In this document: positions 7,838-13,581 of the stretch, piece after piece
Numbering within the stretch: position 1 is the first letter of the stretch
Layout of the letters: each line of letters begins with the position of its first letter
Source of the DNA: an uncultured Clostridia bacterium
GTDB taxonomy: Bacteria; Bacillota_A; Clostridia; Christensenellales; Aristaeellaceae
NCBI GenBank assembly: GCA_947166205.1
Contig: CAMVDI010000020.1
Location: 1-14,931 of the forward strand
Reading direction: 5' to 3'
Length of the DNA: 14,931 nucleotides
Notes under the pieces: generated by a model
Seen by the model: only the letters and a program-made list of their open reading frames with translations
The model's database searches: none
What the model was told of the DNA's origin: nothing
Position numbers and translations under genes: made by a program

Positions 7838-7887
7838 TCCCGCTGTTTCATCCTGCCGCCCCATGGGCGGCATTCTTCGTCTCTGGA

Positions 7888-7903
7888 GGAACGAAAAGGA
7901 CCG
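7888..7903. repeat. Copy 2 of a GGAACGAAAARGACCG repeat
   Basis: GGAACGAAAAGGACCG matches copy 1 at 15 of 16 positions, 66 bases downstream. It lies in the same non-coding gap after the PstS-like gene. Confidence 0.5.
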
Positions 7904-7933
7904 GCCTGCCTGAATTATCCTTGTCGGGAGAGC

Positions 7934-7962
7934 TGAAAGTCCAATTCCGCGGCGGACTTTCA
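7934..7962. other. Stem-loop upstream of the ProXp-ala-like gene
   Basis: TGAAAGTCC (7934-7942) pairs perfectly with 7954-7962 across an 11-base loop containing CCGCGG. A loose T-rich stretch (GGGCTTTT) follows a few bases later. It might be a weak terminator for the PstS-like gene or a leader hairpin for the next gene. Confidence 0.4.
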
Positions 7963-8002
7963 TGGGCTTTTCACCGCGGCGCCGCACCGCAGGGAGATCA
8001 GA

Positions 8003-8548
8003 ATGGAGCTTTATCAGGGGCGTCCGGAAAGCACGGACGGGCGTCTGCCCAGAGAAGTCAGGACCTATGATTTTCTGGATCGCCTTGGCATATCCTATTT
8101 CCGCACGGATCACGAACGGGCGGACAACATGGAGGCCTGCAATGTCATCGACTCGGTTCTTGGCGTGGTCATCTGCAAGAATCTGTTTCTCTGCAACCGT
8201 CAGAAAACGAATTTCTATCTGCTGATGATGCCGGGAGGAAAGAAGTTCAAAACCAAGGAGCTGTCCGCGCAGATCGGATCAGCCAGGCTGTCTTTCGCGG
8301 AGCCGGAGGATATGCTGAAGTATCTGGATATTGAACCCGGCGCGGTGAGCATCATGGGACTCATGAATGACAGCGGCCGGGCGGTCCAGCTTCTGATCGA
8401 TGAAGATGTGCTTCGGGACGAGTATATCGGATGCCATCCCTGCGTCTGTACTTCCAGCCTGAAAATCAGGACGGAGGACATTCTGAACAGGTTTCTCCCG
8501 GCCGTCGGGCACGGATACCGGACGGTTCATCTGCTGGGGGAGGAATAG
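8003..8548 (+). CDS. YbaK/ProXp-ala-like tRNA-editing deacylase
   Basis: The protein has 181 residues, is cytoplasmic, and consists of a single YbaK/EbsC (INS-like editing) domain. Family features are the CKNLFLCNRQKTNFYLL strand with the conserved lysine K59, MMPGGKKFKTKEL, and the late H-P-x-x-x-x-S motif around H145-S151. Its layout resembles Clostridium ProX / ProXp-ala, which hydrolyses alanine wrongly attached to tRNA-Pro and acts in trans beside prolyl-tRNA synthetase. One oddity is that GAVSIMGL replaces the usual GSVxPFGL, so the amino-acid pocket may differ and the preferred substrate is open. GGGAG precedes ATG 8003. Its 3' end overlaps the convergent EamA gene by 22 bases. Confidence 0.88.
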   Translation: MELYQGRPESTDGRLPREVRTYDFLDRLGISYFRTDHERADNMEACNVIDSVLGVVICKNLFLCNRQKTNFYLLMMPGGKKFKTKELSAQIGSARLSFAEPEDMLKYLDIEPGAVSIMGLMNDSGRAVQLLIDEDVLRDEYIGCHPCVCTSSLKIRTEDILNRFLPAVGHGYRTVHLLGEE

Positions 8549-9483
8549 GAAGGCGAAGACGGCGCTTCCTTCTTCCGCCGGGAAATCATGGGGGACAGCT
8601 GCGCCAGGATCACCGCGGCGAACATCAGCACACATCCTGCCGCTTCCCTGCCCGTCATGGCTTCGCCCAGCAGAATGATTCCCGTCAGAACCGCAAAGAC
8701 GGATTCCATGCACATGAGCAGGGAGGCCACGGTCGGATTCACCGTGCGCTGGCCGTAGATCTGCAGCGTATATCCGACGGCTCCGGACATGATTCCCGTA
8801 TACAGAATCGGAACCGCCGCCTCCAGGATGCCTTCCGGGGAAATCTTTTCCGTCAGCAGGGCAATCCCCATGCAAACCGCGCCGGACAGCAGAAACTCAT
8901 CCCTGGCCAGCGCCATGCCGTCCACCTTCTGGACATACCGGTCAATGCACAGGATCTGTCCCGTAAAGCAGACCGCGCAGCCGACCAGGAGCGCGTCCCC
9001 CTTCTCCACCTGAAATCCCCCGGAAGGCACGCAGAGCAGATACAGGGCGATCAGCGCGGCGAAAACTCCGATCCACACCACCCAGCCTGCCCGTGAGCGG
9101 AAAATGAGCCATCCGGCGATGGGCACCAGCACCACATACAGGGCCGTGATGAAACCCGCTTTTCCGGCGGATACCGTCACGAGGCCGGACTGCTGAAGCG
9201 AAGTGGCCACACAGAGAAAAAGGCCGCATAAAAGGCCGGCCTTCCGCTGAAGCCGAGTATCCTCTTCTGTTCTTGTCCTGGATTTATAGCGCCGTTTTTC
9301 AGACCAGCGGGCGAAGGGGATCAGAACCACCCCGCTCAGCAGCATCCGGATTCCGGAGAACGTAAAGGGACCCACATGGTCCATTCCCATGCGCTGCGCC
9401 GAAAACGCCGCGCCCCAGATCGCCGCGCCCAGCAGGAGCAGAAGGCTCCCCTTCAGCGCTTCCGTGTTCTTTTCCGCTCTCAT
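8527..9483 (-). CDS. EamA-family (DMT) membrane transporter
   Basis: The protein has 318 residues with about ten hydrophobic segments arranged as two EamA repeats (about 12-140 and 160-300), the standard layout of drug/metabolite superfamily exporters. A charged cytoplasmic loop (SEKRRYKSRTRTEED) lies near 60-75, and SAGKAGFITALYVVLVP is a typical EamA segment. Members move amino acids, metabolites or toxic compounds; the substrate here cannot be told. ATG 9483 follows a GGGAG site at a rather long spacing. The gene begins 46 bases after the Rrf2 regulator on the same strand, so it is probably its co-transcribed target. The last codons overlap the tail of the convergent ProXp-ala-like gene. 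Confidence 0.9.
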   Translation of the reverse strand: MRAEKNTEALKGSLLLLLGAAIWGAAFSAQRMGMDHVGPFTFSGIRMLLSGVVLIPFARWSEKRRYKSRTRTEEDTRLQRKAGLLCGLFLCVATSLQQSGLVTVSAGKAGFITALYVVLVPIAGWLIFRSRAGWVVWIGVFAALIALYLLCVPSGGFQVEKGDALLVGCAVCFTGQILCIDRYVQKVDGMALARDEFLLSGAVCMGIALLTEKISPEGILEAAVPILYTGIMSGAVGYTLQIYGQRTVNPTVASLLMCMESVFAVLTGIILLGEAMTGREAAGCVLMFAAVILAQLSPMISRRKKEAPSSPSYSSPSR

Positions 9484-9529
9484 CCGGTCTGTTTCTCCCT
9501 GTCAAAAATGGATCCTCTTCGCGTCCGCC

Positions 9530-9946
9530 TCAGGATTCAGTCCCCGGTCTTTCCGTCAGATCCTTCAGCGTCTTTCCATAGAAATAATCATGGGTCAGCC
9601 TGTCGTACTCCGACCACAGCGGAAGCGTACGACAGTCCCCGGCCCGGGGACAGGGGGCGGCTTCGCAGGAAAGGCAGGCCACCGTCGCAAGGGAACCTTC
9701 CATCAGCTCCAGGATTTCTCCCACGGGATAATCTTCCGGTTTTCTGGAAAGCCTGTATCCGCCGCCCTTTCCGCTGACACCGGTGAGCATCTTTCCCTTT
9801 ACCAGATCGCGGACAATGATTTCCAGATACTTCTTTGAAATCTGCTGCCGCTCGGAGATATCCTTCAGCGGAACATACCCGGTATCACCGTGTTCCGCCA
9901 GATCGATCATGACCCTCAGCGCGTATCGTCCCCTGGTTGAAATCAT
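9530..9946 (-). CDS. Rrf2/IscR-family transcriptional regulator
   Basis: The protein has 138 residues. It begins MISTRGRYALRVMIDLA, the standard Rrf2 start, followed by the winged helix-turn-helix (ISERQQISKKYLEIIVRDL, then the wing GKGGGYRLSRKP). Four cysteines, C91, C94, C99 and C105, lie in the loop where IscR binds an Fe-S cluster (C92, C98 and C104 in E. coli IscR), so it may sense iron-sulfur status, redox or nitrosative stress. I chose ATG 9946 because GGAGGAGGGG lies just upstream and the family start is exact. The 37-codon upstream extension runs through leader hairpins. A consensus promoter overlapped by a 25-base dyad points to autoregulation. The EamA transporter follows in the same unit. 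Confidence 0.92.
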   Translation of the reverse strand: MISTRGRYALRVMIDLAEHGDTGYVPLKDISERQQISKKYLEIIVRDLVKGKMLTGVSGKGGGYRLSRKPEDYPVGEILELMEGSLATVACLSCEAAPCPRAGDCRTLPLWSEYDRLTHDYFYGKTLKDLTERPGTES

Positions 9947-9968
9947 CCTGGTTCCCCTCCTCCCGAAT

Positions 9969-9982
9969 GCCCTGTACAGGGC
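9969..9982 (-). other. Leader stem-loop 3 of the rrf2 transcript
   Basis: GCCCTGTACAGGGC is a perfect 14-base palindrome just upstream of the ribosome binding site of the Rrf2 gene. It is the last of three hairpins in the roughly 115-base leader, and close enough to the start to affect ribosome access. Confidence 0.45.
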
Positions 9983-9988
9983 CGAATC

Positions 9989-10005
9989 GCCGCCCTGCGG
10001 GCGGC
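9989..10005 (-). other. Leader stem-loop 2 of the rrf2 transcript
   Basis: GCCGCCC (9989-9995) pairs perfectly with GGGCGGC (9999-10005) over a three-base loop, giving a 7-bp all-GC stem between the two other leader hairpins. Confidence 0.45.
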
Positions 10006-10014
10006 AGCCGGATT

Positions 10015-10047
10015 GCAGCCCCTTGCGGGGAGCCCGCAAAGGGCTGC
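10015..10047 (-). other. Leader stem-loop 1 of the rrf2 transcript (15-bp stem)
   Basis: Fifteen bases at 10015-10029 pair with 10033-10047 over a three-base loop, with only one non-Watson-Crick position (G-U in the RNA). It is a very stable hairpin soon after the predicted transcription start. No U-run follows it on the minus strand, so it is not a standard terminator. Together with the two hairpins downstream it makes an unusually folded leader. Confidence 0.55.
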
Positions 10048-10065
10048 TCCGCGGCAAAAATACAA

Positions 10066-10090
10066 CCTATTATACCTTAGGGTGAATAGG
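10066..10090. promoter_or_regulatory. Predicted Rrf2 operator (25-base dyad)
   Basis: The half-site CCTATT-N3-CCT and its exact reverse complement AGG-N3-AATAGG flank a single central base, 25 bases in all. All nine specified positions in each half match. Length and symmetry suit the long imperfect palindromes bound by Rrf2-family dimers. It covers the -10 box and most of the spacer of the rrf2 promoter, which fits autorepression. That this protein binds here is inferred from position. Confidence 0.55.
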
Positions 10091-10097
10091 AATTCAA
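10069..10097 (-). promoter_or_regulatory. Strong promoter of the rrf2-EamA unit
   Basis: On the minus strand, TTGAAT (10092-10097, 4/6) and a perfect TATAAT (10069-10074) are spaced by 17 bases. The start codon is about 120 bases further, leaving a long structured leader. Confidence 0.75.
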
Positions 10098-10182
10098 GAT
10101 GCCGTCAGAGTCTGCGGCACACCGCCTGCAGCAAGACAGGAGGGCCATCCCCTGACAGGTCTGACTCTCGTCTGATTCGCAT

Positions 10183-10224
10183 AAAAGGACCGTCCCCTTG
10201 TGTTCGCCGTCCCCCTGTGTTTTC
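10183..10224. repeat. AAAAGGACCGTCCCC repeat with tandem CCGTCCCCYTGTGTT units
   Basis: AAAAGGACCG shares the core of the repeats at 7822 and 7888. Here it continues into two tandem units, 10190-10205 and 10207-10222, that match at 14 of 16 positions (CCGTCCCC-T/C-TGTGTT). It sits between the rrf2 promoter and the discoidin-like gene, in a stretch (10098-10293) with no other feature I can support. It may be one of a family of dispersed intergenic repeats. Confidence 0.5.
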
Positions 10225-10293
10225 TTTGAAGGGAAAGACCGATTTGGCACGAATAAGAATACCGGAAGAATTCTGATCTGAAAGGAGCAGCCT

Positions 10294-11082
10294 ATGATTC
10301 GAATCTGCCTGATGGACAGGGGCGGAACGCCGCTGTTTGAAGCTGTACATTCCCAGGAAGCCCTGCTGTGCTTTGACCGGGTCTGGGAGGAGGGCGACAC
10401 CCTGGTCTTCCAGACCTCCCCGGGAGCCCATCTCCGGGTCGGCATCGACGCTTCCATGCTTCAGGGGGAAGTCTTTCTCCCGGAGGGAAGCATGCACTGG
10501 CGCGTTCCGTTCGGGGAGCACCGTCTGGCCTATCCGGCGGGACTCTACGACGCGAAACGGCACATCGTTTCCGCCCGTCTCATGACCGGGCCCGAATTGT
10601 CCGCCTGCCGCGATCTTGCGCGGAACCCCCTGGATCTGCGCGGGGATACGGATTTCTATCCCCACTGTACCGCCAACGTGGAAACACGGAATGAATCCGT
10701 GTTCGCCGCCCGGAACGTTATCGACGGGCTGCGTTTCAATACCTTCCACGGCGAATGGCCCTATGAAAGCTGGGGAATCGGCGCCCGGGAGGATGCCTGG
10801 TGCCTGCTGGACTTCGGCCGGGACGTCCTTGCGGACAGGATGGCCCTGACGCTCCGGGCGGATTTTCCCCATGACGCCTACTGGGTTTCCGGGCACGCGG
10901 CCGCGTCCGACGGGGAAGTCATATCCTTCGATCTGGAGAAGACGGGGGAACGGCAGTGGATTGACCTGGGCCGCCGGAAAATCCGCTGGCTCCGTCTCGA
11001 GCGCATGATCAAAAGCAACGATCCCTCCGCCTTCCCTTCCCTGCGGGCTCTGGAAGTCTTCGGGCAGGATATCGGTTCCTGA
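10294..11082 (+). CDS. Cytoplasmic protein with discoidin-like (F5/8 type C) C-terminal domain
   Basis: The protein has 262 residues and no signal peptide or membrane segment. The first half (about 1-95) is a beta-rich segment (MIRICLMDRGGTPLFEAV, LVFQTSPGAHLRVGID). The second (about 122-258) resembles a galactose-binding / F5/8 type C jelly roll: NVETRNESVFAARNVIDG, ESWGIGAREDAWCLLDFG, and an ending IRWLRLERMIKSNDPSAFPSLRALEVFG. Such domains bind sugars or form parts of glycan enzymes, but they are normally extracellular; here the protein appears to stay inside the cell. AAAGGAG lies six bases before ATG 10294. It is probably transcribed alone, since a strong new promoter precedes the next gene. 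Function is unknown; the fold call is from sequence pattern only. Confidence 0.75.
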   Translation: MIRICLMDRGGTPLFEAVHSQEALLCFDRVWEEGDTLVFQTSPGAHLRVGIDASMLQGEVFLPEGSMHWRVPFGEHRLAYPAGLYDAKRHIVSARLMTGPELSACRDLARNPLDLRGDTDFYPHCTANVETRNESVFAARNVIDGLRFNTFHGEWPYESWGIGAREDAWCLLDFGRDVLADRMALTLRADFPHDAYWVSGHAAASDGEVISFDLEKTGERQWIDLGRRKIRWLRLERMIKSNDPSAFPSLRALEVFGQDIGS

Positions 11083-11099
11083 GAATCCTCCGCGGAAGC

Positions 11100-11134
11100 A
11101 TCCGGCGGTTCCGGAAGTATCCGCCGGTTCCGGA
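11100..11134. repeat. Tandem 16-base near-repeats after the discoidin-like gene
   Basis: ATCCGGCGGTTCCGGA (11100-11115) recurs as ATCCGCCGGTTCCGGA (11119-11134), 15 of 16 identical with a 19-base period. CCGGCGG (11102-11108) can also pair with CCGCCGG (11121-11127). No T-run follows, so terminator function is uncertain. Confidence 0.45.
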
Positions 11135-11168
11135 TCCTCCCGCCCGGCGGAAAAGAATCCGGAATACA

Positions 11169-11197
11169 TTGACGTCTGTTTTTCCGAATCATATAAT
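11169..11197 (+). promoter_or_regulatory. Strong promoter of the corrinoid-importer operon
   Basis: TTGACG (11169-11174, 5/6) and a perfect TATAAT (11192-11197) are spaced by 17 bases in a local A/T-rich island. Transcription would begin a few bases before the riboswitch, whose first paired stem starts at 11218. Confidence 0.85.
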
Positions 11198-11216
11198 CAG
11201 AATGACAAATGAATAG

Positions 11217-11401
11217 CCGGTGTATCTGCGCAGCGATGCGCGGCGCGGTTTCGGAAGATGCCGCGTCATAGGAACACGGATGAAAGTTCCGGGCTATCCC
11301 AGTAACCGTGAAGCGGACGAACGCACGTAATTGAAGCCACTGCGAAAGCGGGAAGGTGTGCAAGTAGGATGAGGCCAAGCCGGGAGACTTGTTTACACCG
11401 T
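11217..11401 (+). ncRNA. Cobalamin riboswitch
   Basis: The closing stem P1 is CGGTGTA (11218-11224) with TACACCG (11394-11400). Inside are the family's conserved blocks in order: GGAACACGGATGAAAGTTCC and CCCAGTAACCGT (about 11272-11309), GCCACTG (11336-11342), GCGGGAAGG (about 11348-11356), and the B12 box AAGCCGGGAGACTTG (about 11377-11391). These match the cobalamin (AdoCbl-type) aptamer, which lowers downstream expression when the cofactor is plentiful. It lies between a strong promoter and an ABC importer, and it is the main evidence that the importer carries corrinoids rather than siderophores. Confidence 0.9.
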
Positions 11402-11440
11402 GAATTGATCATTCCCCTGGGGGTGGGATATGCTATGAAA

Positions 11441-11465
11441 CTTGCGGGATTCATCCGCAGGTTTT
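11441..11465 (+). other. Terminator-like hairpin in the riboswitch expression platform
   Basis: CTTGCGG (11441-11447) pairs with CCGCAGG (11455-11461), one G-U pair, over a 7-base loop, followed by TTTT. The T-run is short. It could be a first weak terminator, or a platform hairpin that pairs with a loop of the aptamer. Confidence 0.4.
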
Positions 11466-11469
11466 GTTG

Positions 11470-11498
11470 GCGTGCCTCGGGGAGGGACGCTTTTCTTT
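11470..11498 (+). terminator. Riboswitch-controlled intrinsic terminator
   Basis: GCGT-g-CCTC (11470-11478) pairs with GAGG-g-ACGC (11482-11490), eight pairs with one G-G mismatch, over a GGG loop, directly followed by TTTTCTTT. It lies between the aptamer and the binding-protein gene. A competing 7-bp pairing, GGGAGGG (11480-11486) with CCCTCCC (11508-11514), would break this stem and may serve as the alternative structure. Confidence 0.7.
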
Positions 11499-11553
11499 GT
11501 GAGGGGACCCTCCCGCTGATTCATTTGATCATCTTTATGAGGAGGGACAGAAG

Positions 11554-12474
11554 ATGTCCAAAAAACTGGTTTCCCTGTTTCTTGCCCTGCTGATGGTTTT
11601 CAGCATGGCCGCTTCCCTGGCGGAAGGCACCGCCGTCACCGTGACGGATATGTTCGGCCGCGAAGTCACCCTGACCGAGCCGGCGACCCGGATCGTTGTC
11701 ATGCAGCCTTCCGACTGTGAAATCCTGTGCGCGATCGGTTGCGAGGACGCGATCGTCGGCCGCGGGCAGTACGTGGATTATCCCGAATCCATCCTGGACG
11801 TGCCGGTGGTGCAGTCCGGAAATGAGACGAACATCGAGGAGATTCTCGCCCTCAAGCCCCAGGTTGTGCTGATGAACGATATGGCCCAGACCGAGGAGCA
11901 GGTCAAGCAGCTGGAAGAAAACGGCGTCCGGGTTGTCGTCAGCAAGGCCGCTGATATCGAAGGCGTGTATTATTCCATCCGCATGATCGGCCAGCTGATG
12001 GGCAAGGAGGACAACGCCGAAGCGGTGATCGCGGATATGCAGGCAGCCTTTGAGAATATCCGGGCCAACAGCAGCAACGAAGGCAAGACCGTCTATTTCG
12101 AGGTTTCCCCGCTGCAGTACGGTCTGTGGACGGCCGGCAAGGGCACCTTCATGGATGAACTGGCGGAAATGTGCGGCCTGACCAACGCTTTCGCCGATGT
12201 GGAAGACTGGGCCGCCATCAGCGAGGAGCAGGTCCTGGCCCGGGATCCGGACTATATCGTGACCATCTCCATGTACTTCGGCGAAGGCCCCACCCCCGTG
12301 GAGGAAATCATGGGCCGTGAAGGCTGGTCGGATCTGAAGGCCGTCCGGAACGGGACCATTTTCAACGCGGATTCCACCGCCATCTCCAGGCCCGGCCCCC
12401 GGCTGAAGGACGCCGCCATTGAGCTTTTCAACTTCATCAACGGCATCGAAGCCGAAGAGGCTCCCGCTGCCTGA
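11554..12474 (+). CDS. btuF: Corrinoid ABC importer, substrate-binding protein (BtuF-like)
   Basis: The protein has 306 residues. A signal peptide at about 1-23 ends SLA|E. There is no lipobox cysteine, although most Gram-positive binding proteins of this type are lipoproteins. The mature part is a class III (FecB/BtuF, periplasmic-binding-protein type 2) fold: VTDMFGREVTLTEPATRIVVMQPSDCEILCAIG at the start, NIEEILALKPQVVLMND, a long linking helix, then WAAISEEQVLARDPDYIV and the closing VRNGTIFNADSTAISRPGPRL. It would capture cobalamin or a precursor outside the cell and hand it to the permease encoded next. AGGAGGG lies seven bases before ATG 11554. The riboswitch upstream supports the corrinoid role; without it a siderophore or heme substrate would be equally likely. 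Confidence 0.87.
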   Translation: MSKKLVSLFLALLMVFSMAASLAEGTAVTVTDMFGREVTLTEPATRIVVMQPSDCEILCAIGCEDAIVGRGQYVDYPESILDVPVVQSGNETNIEEILALKPQVVLMNDMAQTEEQVKQLEENGVRVVVSKAADIEGVYYSIRMIGQLMGKEDNAEAVIADMQAAFENIRANSSNEGKTVYFEVSPLQYGLWTAGKGTFMDELAEMCGLTNAFADVEDWAAISEEQVLARDPDYIVTISMYFGEGPTPVEEIMGREGWSDLKAVRNGTIFNADSTAISRPGPRLKDAAIELFNFINGIEAEEAPAA

Positions 12475-12484
12475 TCCATCCCCG

Positions 12485-12513
12485 ATGGGGAGCCGGGCTG
12501 CCCGGCTCCCCAT
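12485..12513 (+). other. Perfect 13-bp intercistronic hairpin
   Basis: Thirteen bases starting ATGGGGAGCC (12485-12497) pair perfectly with 12501-12513 over a CTG loop. It sits between the stop of the binding-protein gene and the weak ribosome binding site of the permease gene, with no T-run. Such hairpins often protect the upstream message from 3' decay, which would raise binding-protein output relative to the membrane parts. Confidence 0.6.
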
Positions 12514-12532
12514 AGATCTTCATGAGGTTCCT

Positions 12533-13576
12533 ATGCAGAATTCACGACGGTTAAGGCGGGAACGCTTTTCTCCCCTCACCTATCTCCTGCTCGCGGCGGC
12601 GCTTTTCCTGACGATGGTTCTGTGCGTCTGCACAGGCAGCGTCAGCATCCCCTTTCCGGACACGGTCACCGCGGTGTGGAACACGGTCCGCGGCGTGGCC
12701 GTTCCGGACCATATCGCGAAAAACATCATCCTAAATGTCCGTCTGCCCCGGGTCCTGTGCGTCGCGCTGGCGGGGGCGGCTTTATCCATATGCGGCGCCT
12801 CCATGCAGGGACTGCTGCGCAACCCCCTGGCGGACGGCTCCACCCTGGGCGTGTCCTCCGGGGCGGCGCTGGGCGCCGTGGTCGCCATGGCTGCGGGGCT
12901 GACGCTGCCGGGGTCCCGCTACGGCGGGATCATGGTCACGGCCATGACCTTTGCCTTCGGATCCCTGGTGCTGATCCTGTCCCTCGCCTACGCGCTGGAC
13001 CGTTCGCTGAGCACGGGCAGCATCATCCTGATCGGCGTCATCTTCACCATGTTCATCTCCAGCATCATCTCGCTGATCGTCACCTTCGCCAGCGAACATA
13101 CCCGGTCGCTGAATTTCTGGACCCTGGGATCCTTCTCCGGGGTCAATTACGACCAGGTGAAACTGCTGGCTCTCGCCCTTCTGGTCTGCGGCGGAATCCT
13201 TTACCGCTTCAGTCCGGAGCTGAACGCCTTCGCCATCGGCGAGGACAACGCGCGCCATATCGGGATCAACGTGCGGCGGGTGAAGCTGATCATTCTGATC
13301 ACGGTTTCCGTGCTGATCGGCGTGTGCGTCTCCATCTCCGGCACCGTCAGCTTTGTGGGGCTGGTGATGCCGCATATCGCCAGGATGCTGGTGGGGCCCA
13401 ATCACCGGCGGCTGCTCCCGGCGTCCCTGTTTTCCGGGGCGATTTTCCTTCTTCTGGCGGACCTGACCGCCCGGACCATTCTCAGTCCCATCGAGCTGTC
13501 CATCGGCGTGGTGACCTCCCTGGTTGGAGCGGCCGCCTTCGTGATCATCTTCTATCATACAAGAAAGGCCGGGTGA
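12533..13576 (+). CDS. btuC: Corrinoid ABC importer, FecCD-family permease (BtuC-like)
   Basis: The protein has 347 residues and about ten membrane segments, the usual size of FecCD/BtuC permeases. Signatures are NVRLPRVLCVALAGAAL (68-84), MQGLLRNPLADGSTLGVSSG (91-110), GTVSFVGLVMPHIARMLVGP (270-289, the loop that contacts the ATPase) and the end IELSIGVVTSLVGAAAFVII. Two copies form the channel for the corrinoid. I chose ATG 12533 because the frame upstream overlaps the end of the binding-protein gene in a different frame, and because GAGG lies five bases before it. That site is weak, so expression may be lower than that of the binding protein. The stop codon overlaps the possible GTG start of the ATPase gene. 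Confidence 0.9.
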   Translation: MQNSRRLRRERFSPLTYLLLAAALFLTMVLCVCTGSVSIPFPDTVTAVWNTVRGVAVPDHIAKNIILNVRLPRVLCVALAGAALSICGASMQGLLRNPLADGSTLGVSSGAALGAVVAMAAGLTLPGSRYGGIMVTAMTFAFGSLVLILSLAYALDRSLSTGSIILIGVIFTMFISSIISLIVTFASEHTRSLNFWTLGSFSGVNYDQVKLLALALLVCGGILYRFSPELNAFAIGEDNARHIGINVRRVKLIILITVSVLIGVCVSISGTVSFVGLVMPHIARMLVGPNHRRLLPASLFSGAIFLLLADLTARTILSPIELSIGVVTSLVGAAAFVIIFYHTRKAG

Positions 13577-13581
13577 TCAGC

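Noticed and set aside
6610..7851. A 413-codon minus-strand open frame
   Set aside because: It is the shadow of the PstS-like gene; the composition is unlike a natural protein.
9497..9502. TTGACA just upstream of the EamA gene on the minus strand
   Set aside because: A matching -10 would fall at or inside the start of the gene, and none is visible. The gene is better explained by read-through from rrf2.
9947..10057. Thirty-seven-codon extension of the Rrf2 regulator
   Set aside because: It runs through leader hairpins and lacks Rrf2 similarity; the true start has a near-perfect ribosome binding site.
11369..11593. Small plus-strand open frame across the riboswitch platform
   Set aside because: It begins inside the aptamer, crosses the terminator and overlaps the binding-protein start in another frame; the peptide has no natural look.
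12622..13581. In-frame upstream extension of the ABC ATPase, as if a fused protein
   Set aside because: The 320-residue extension lies wholly within the permease gene in another frame and is His/Arg/Gly-rich. The ATPase domain is complete from 13582.
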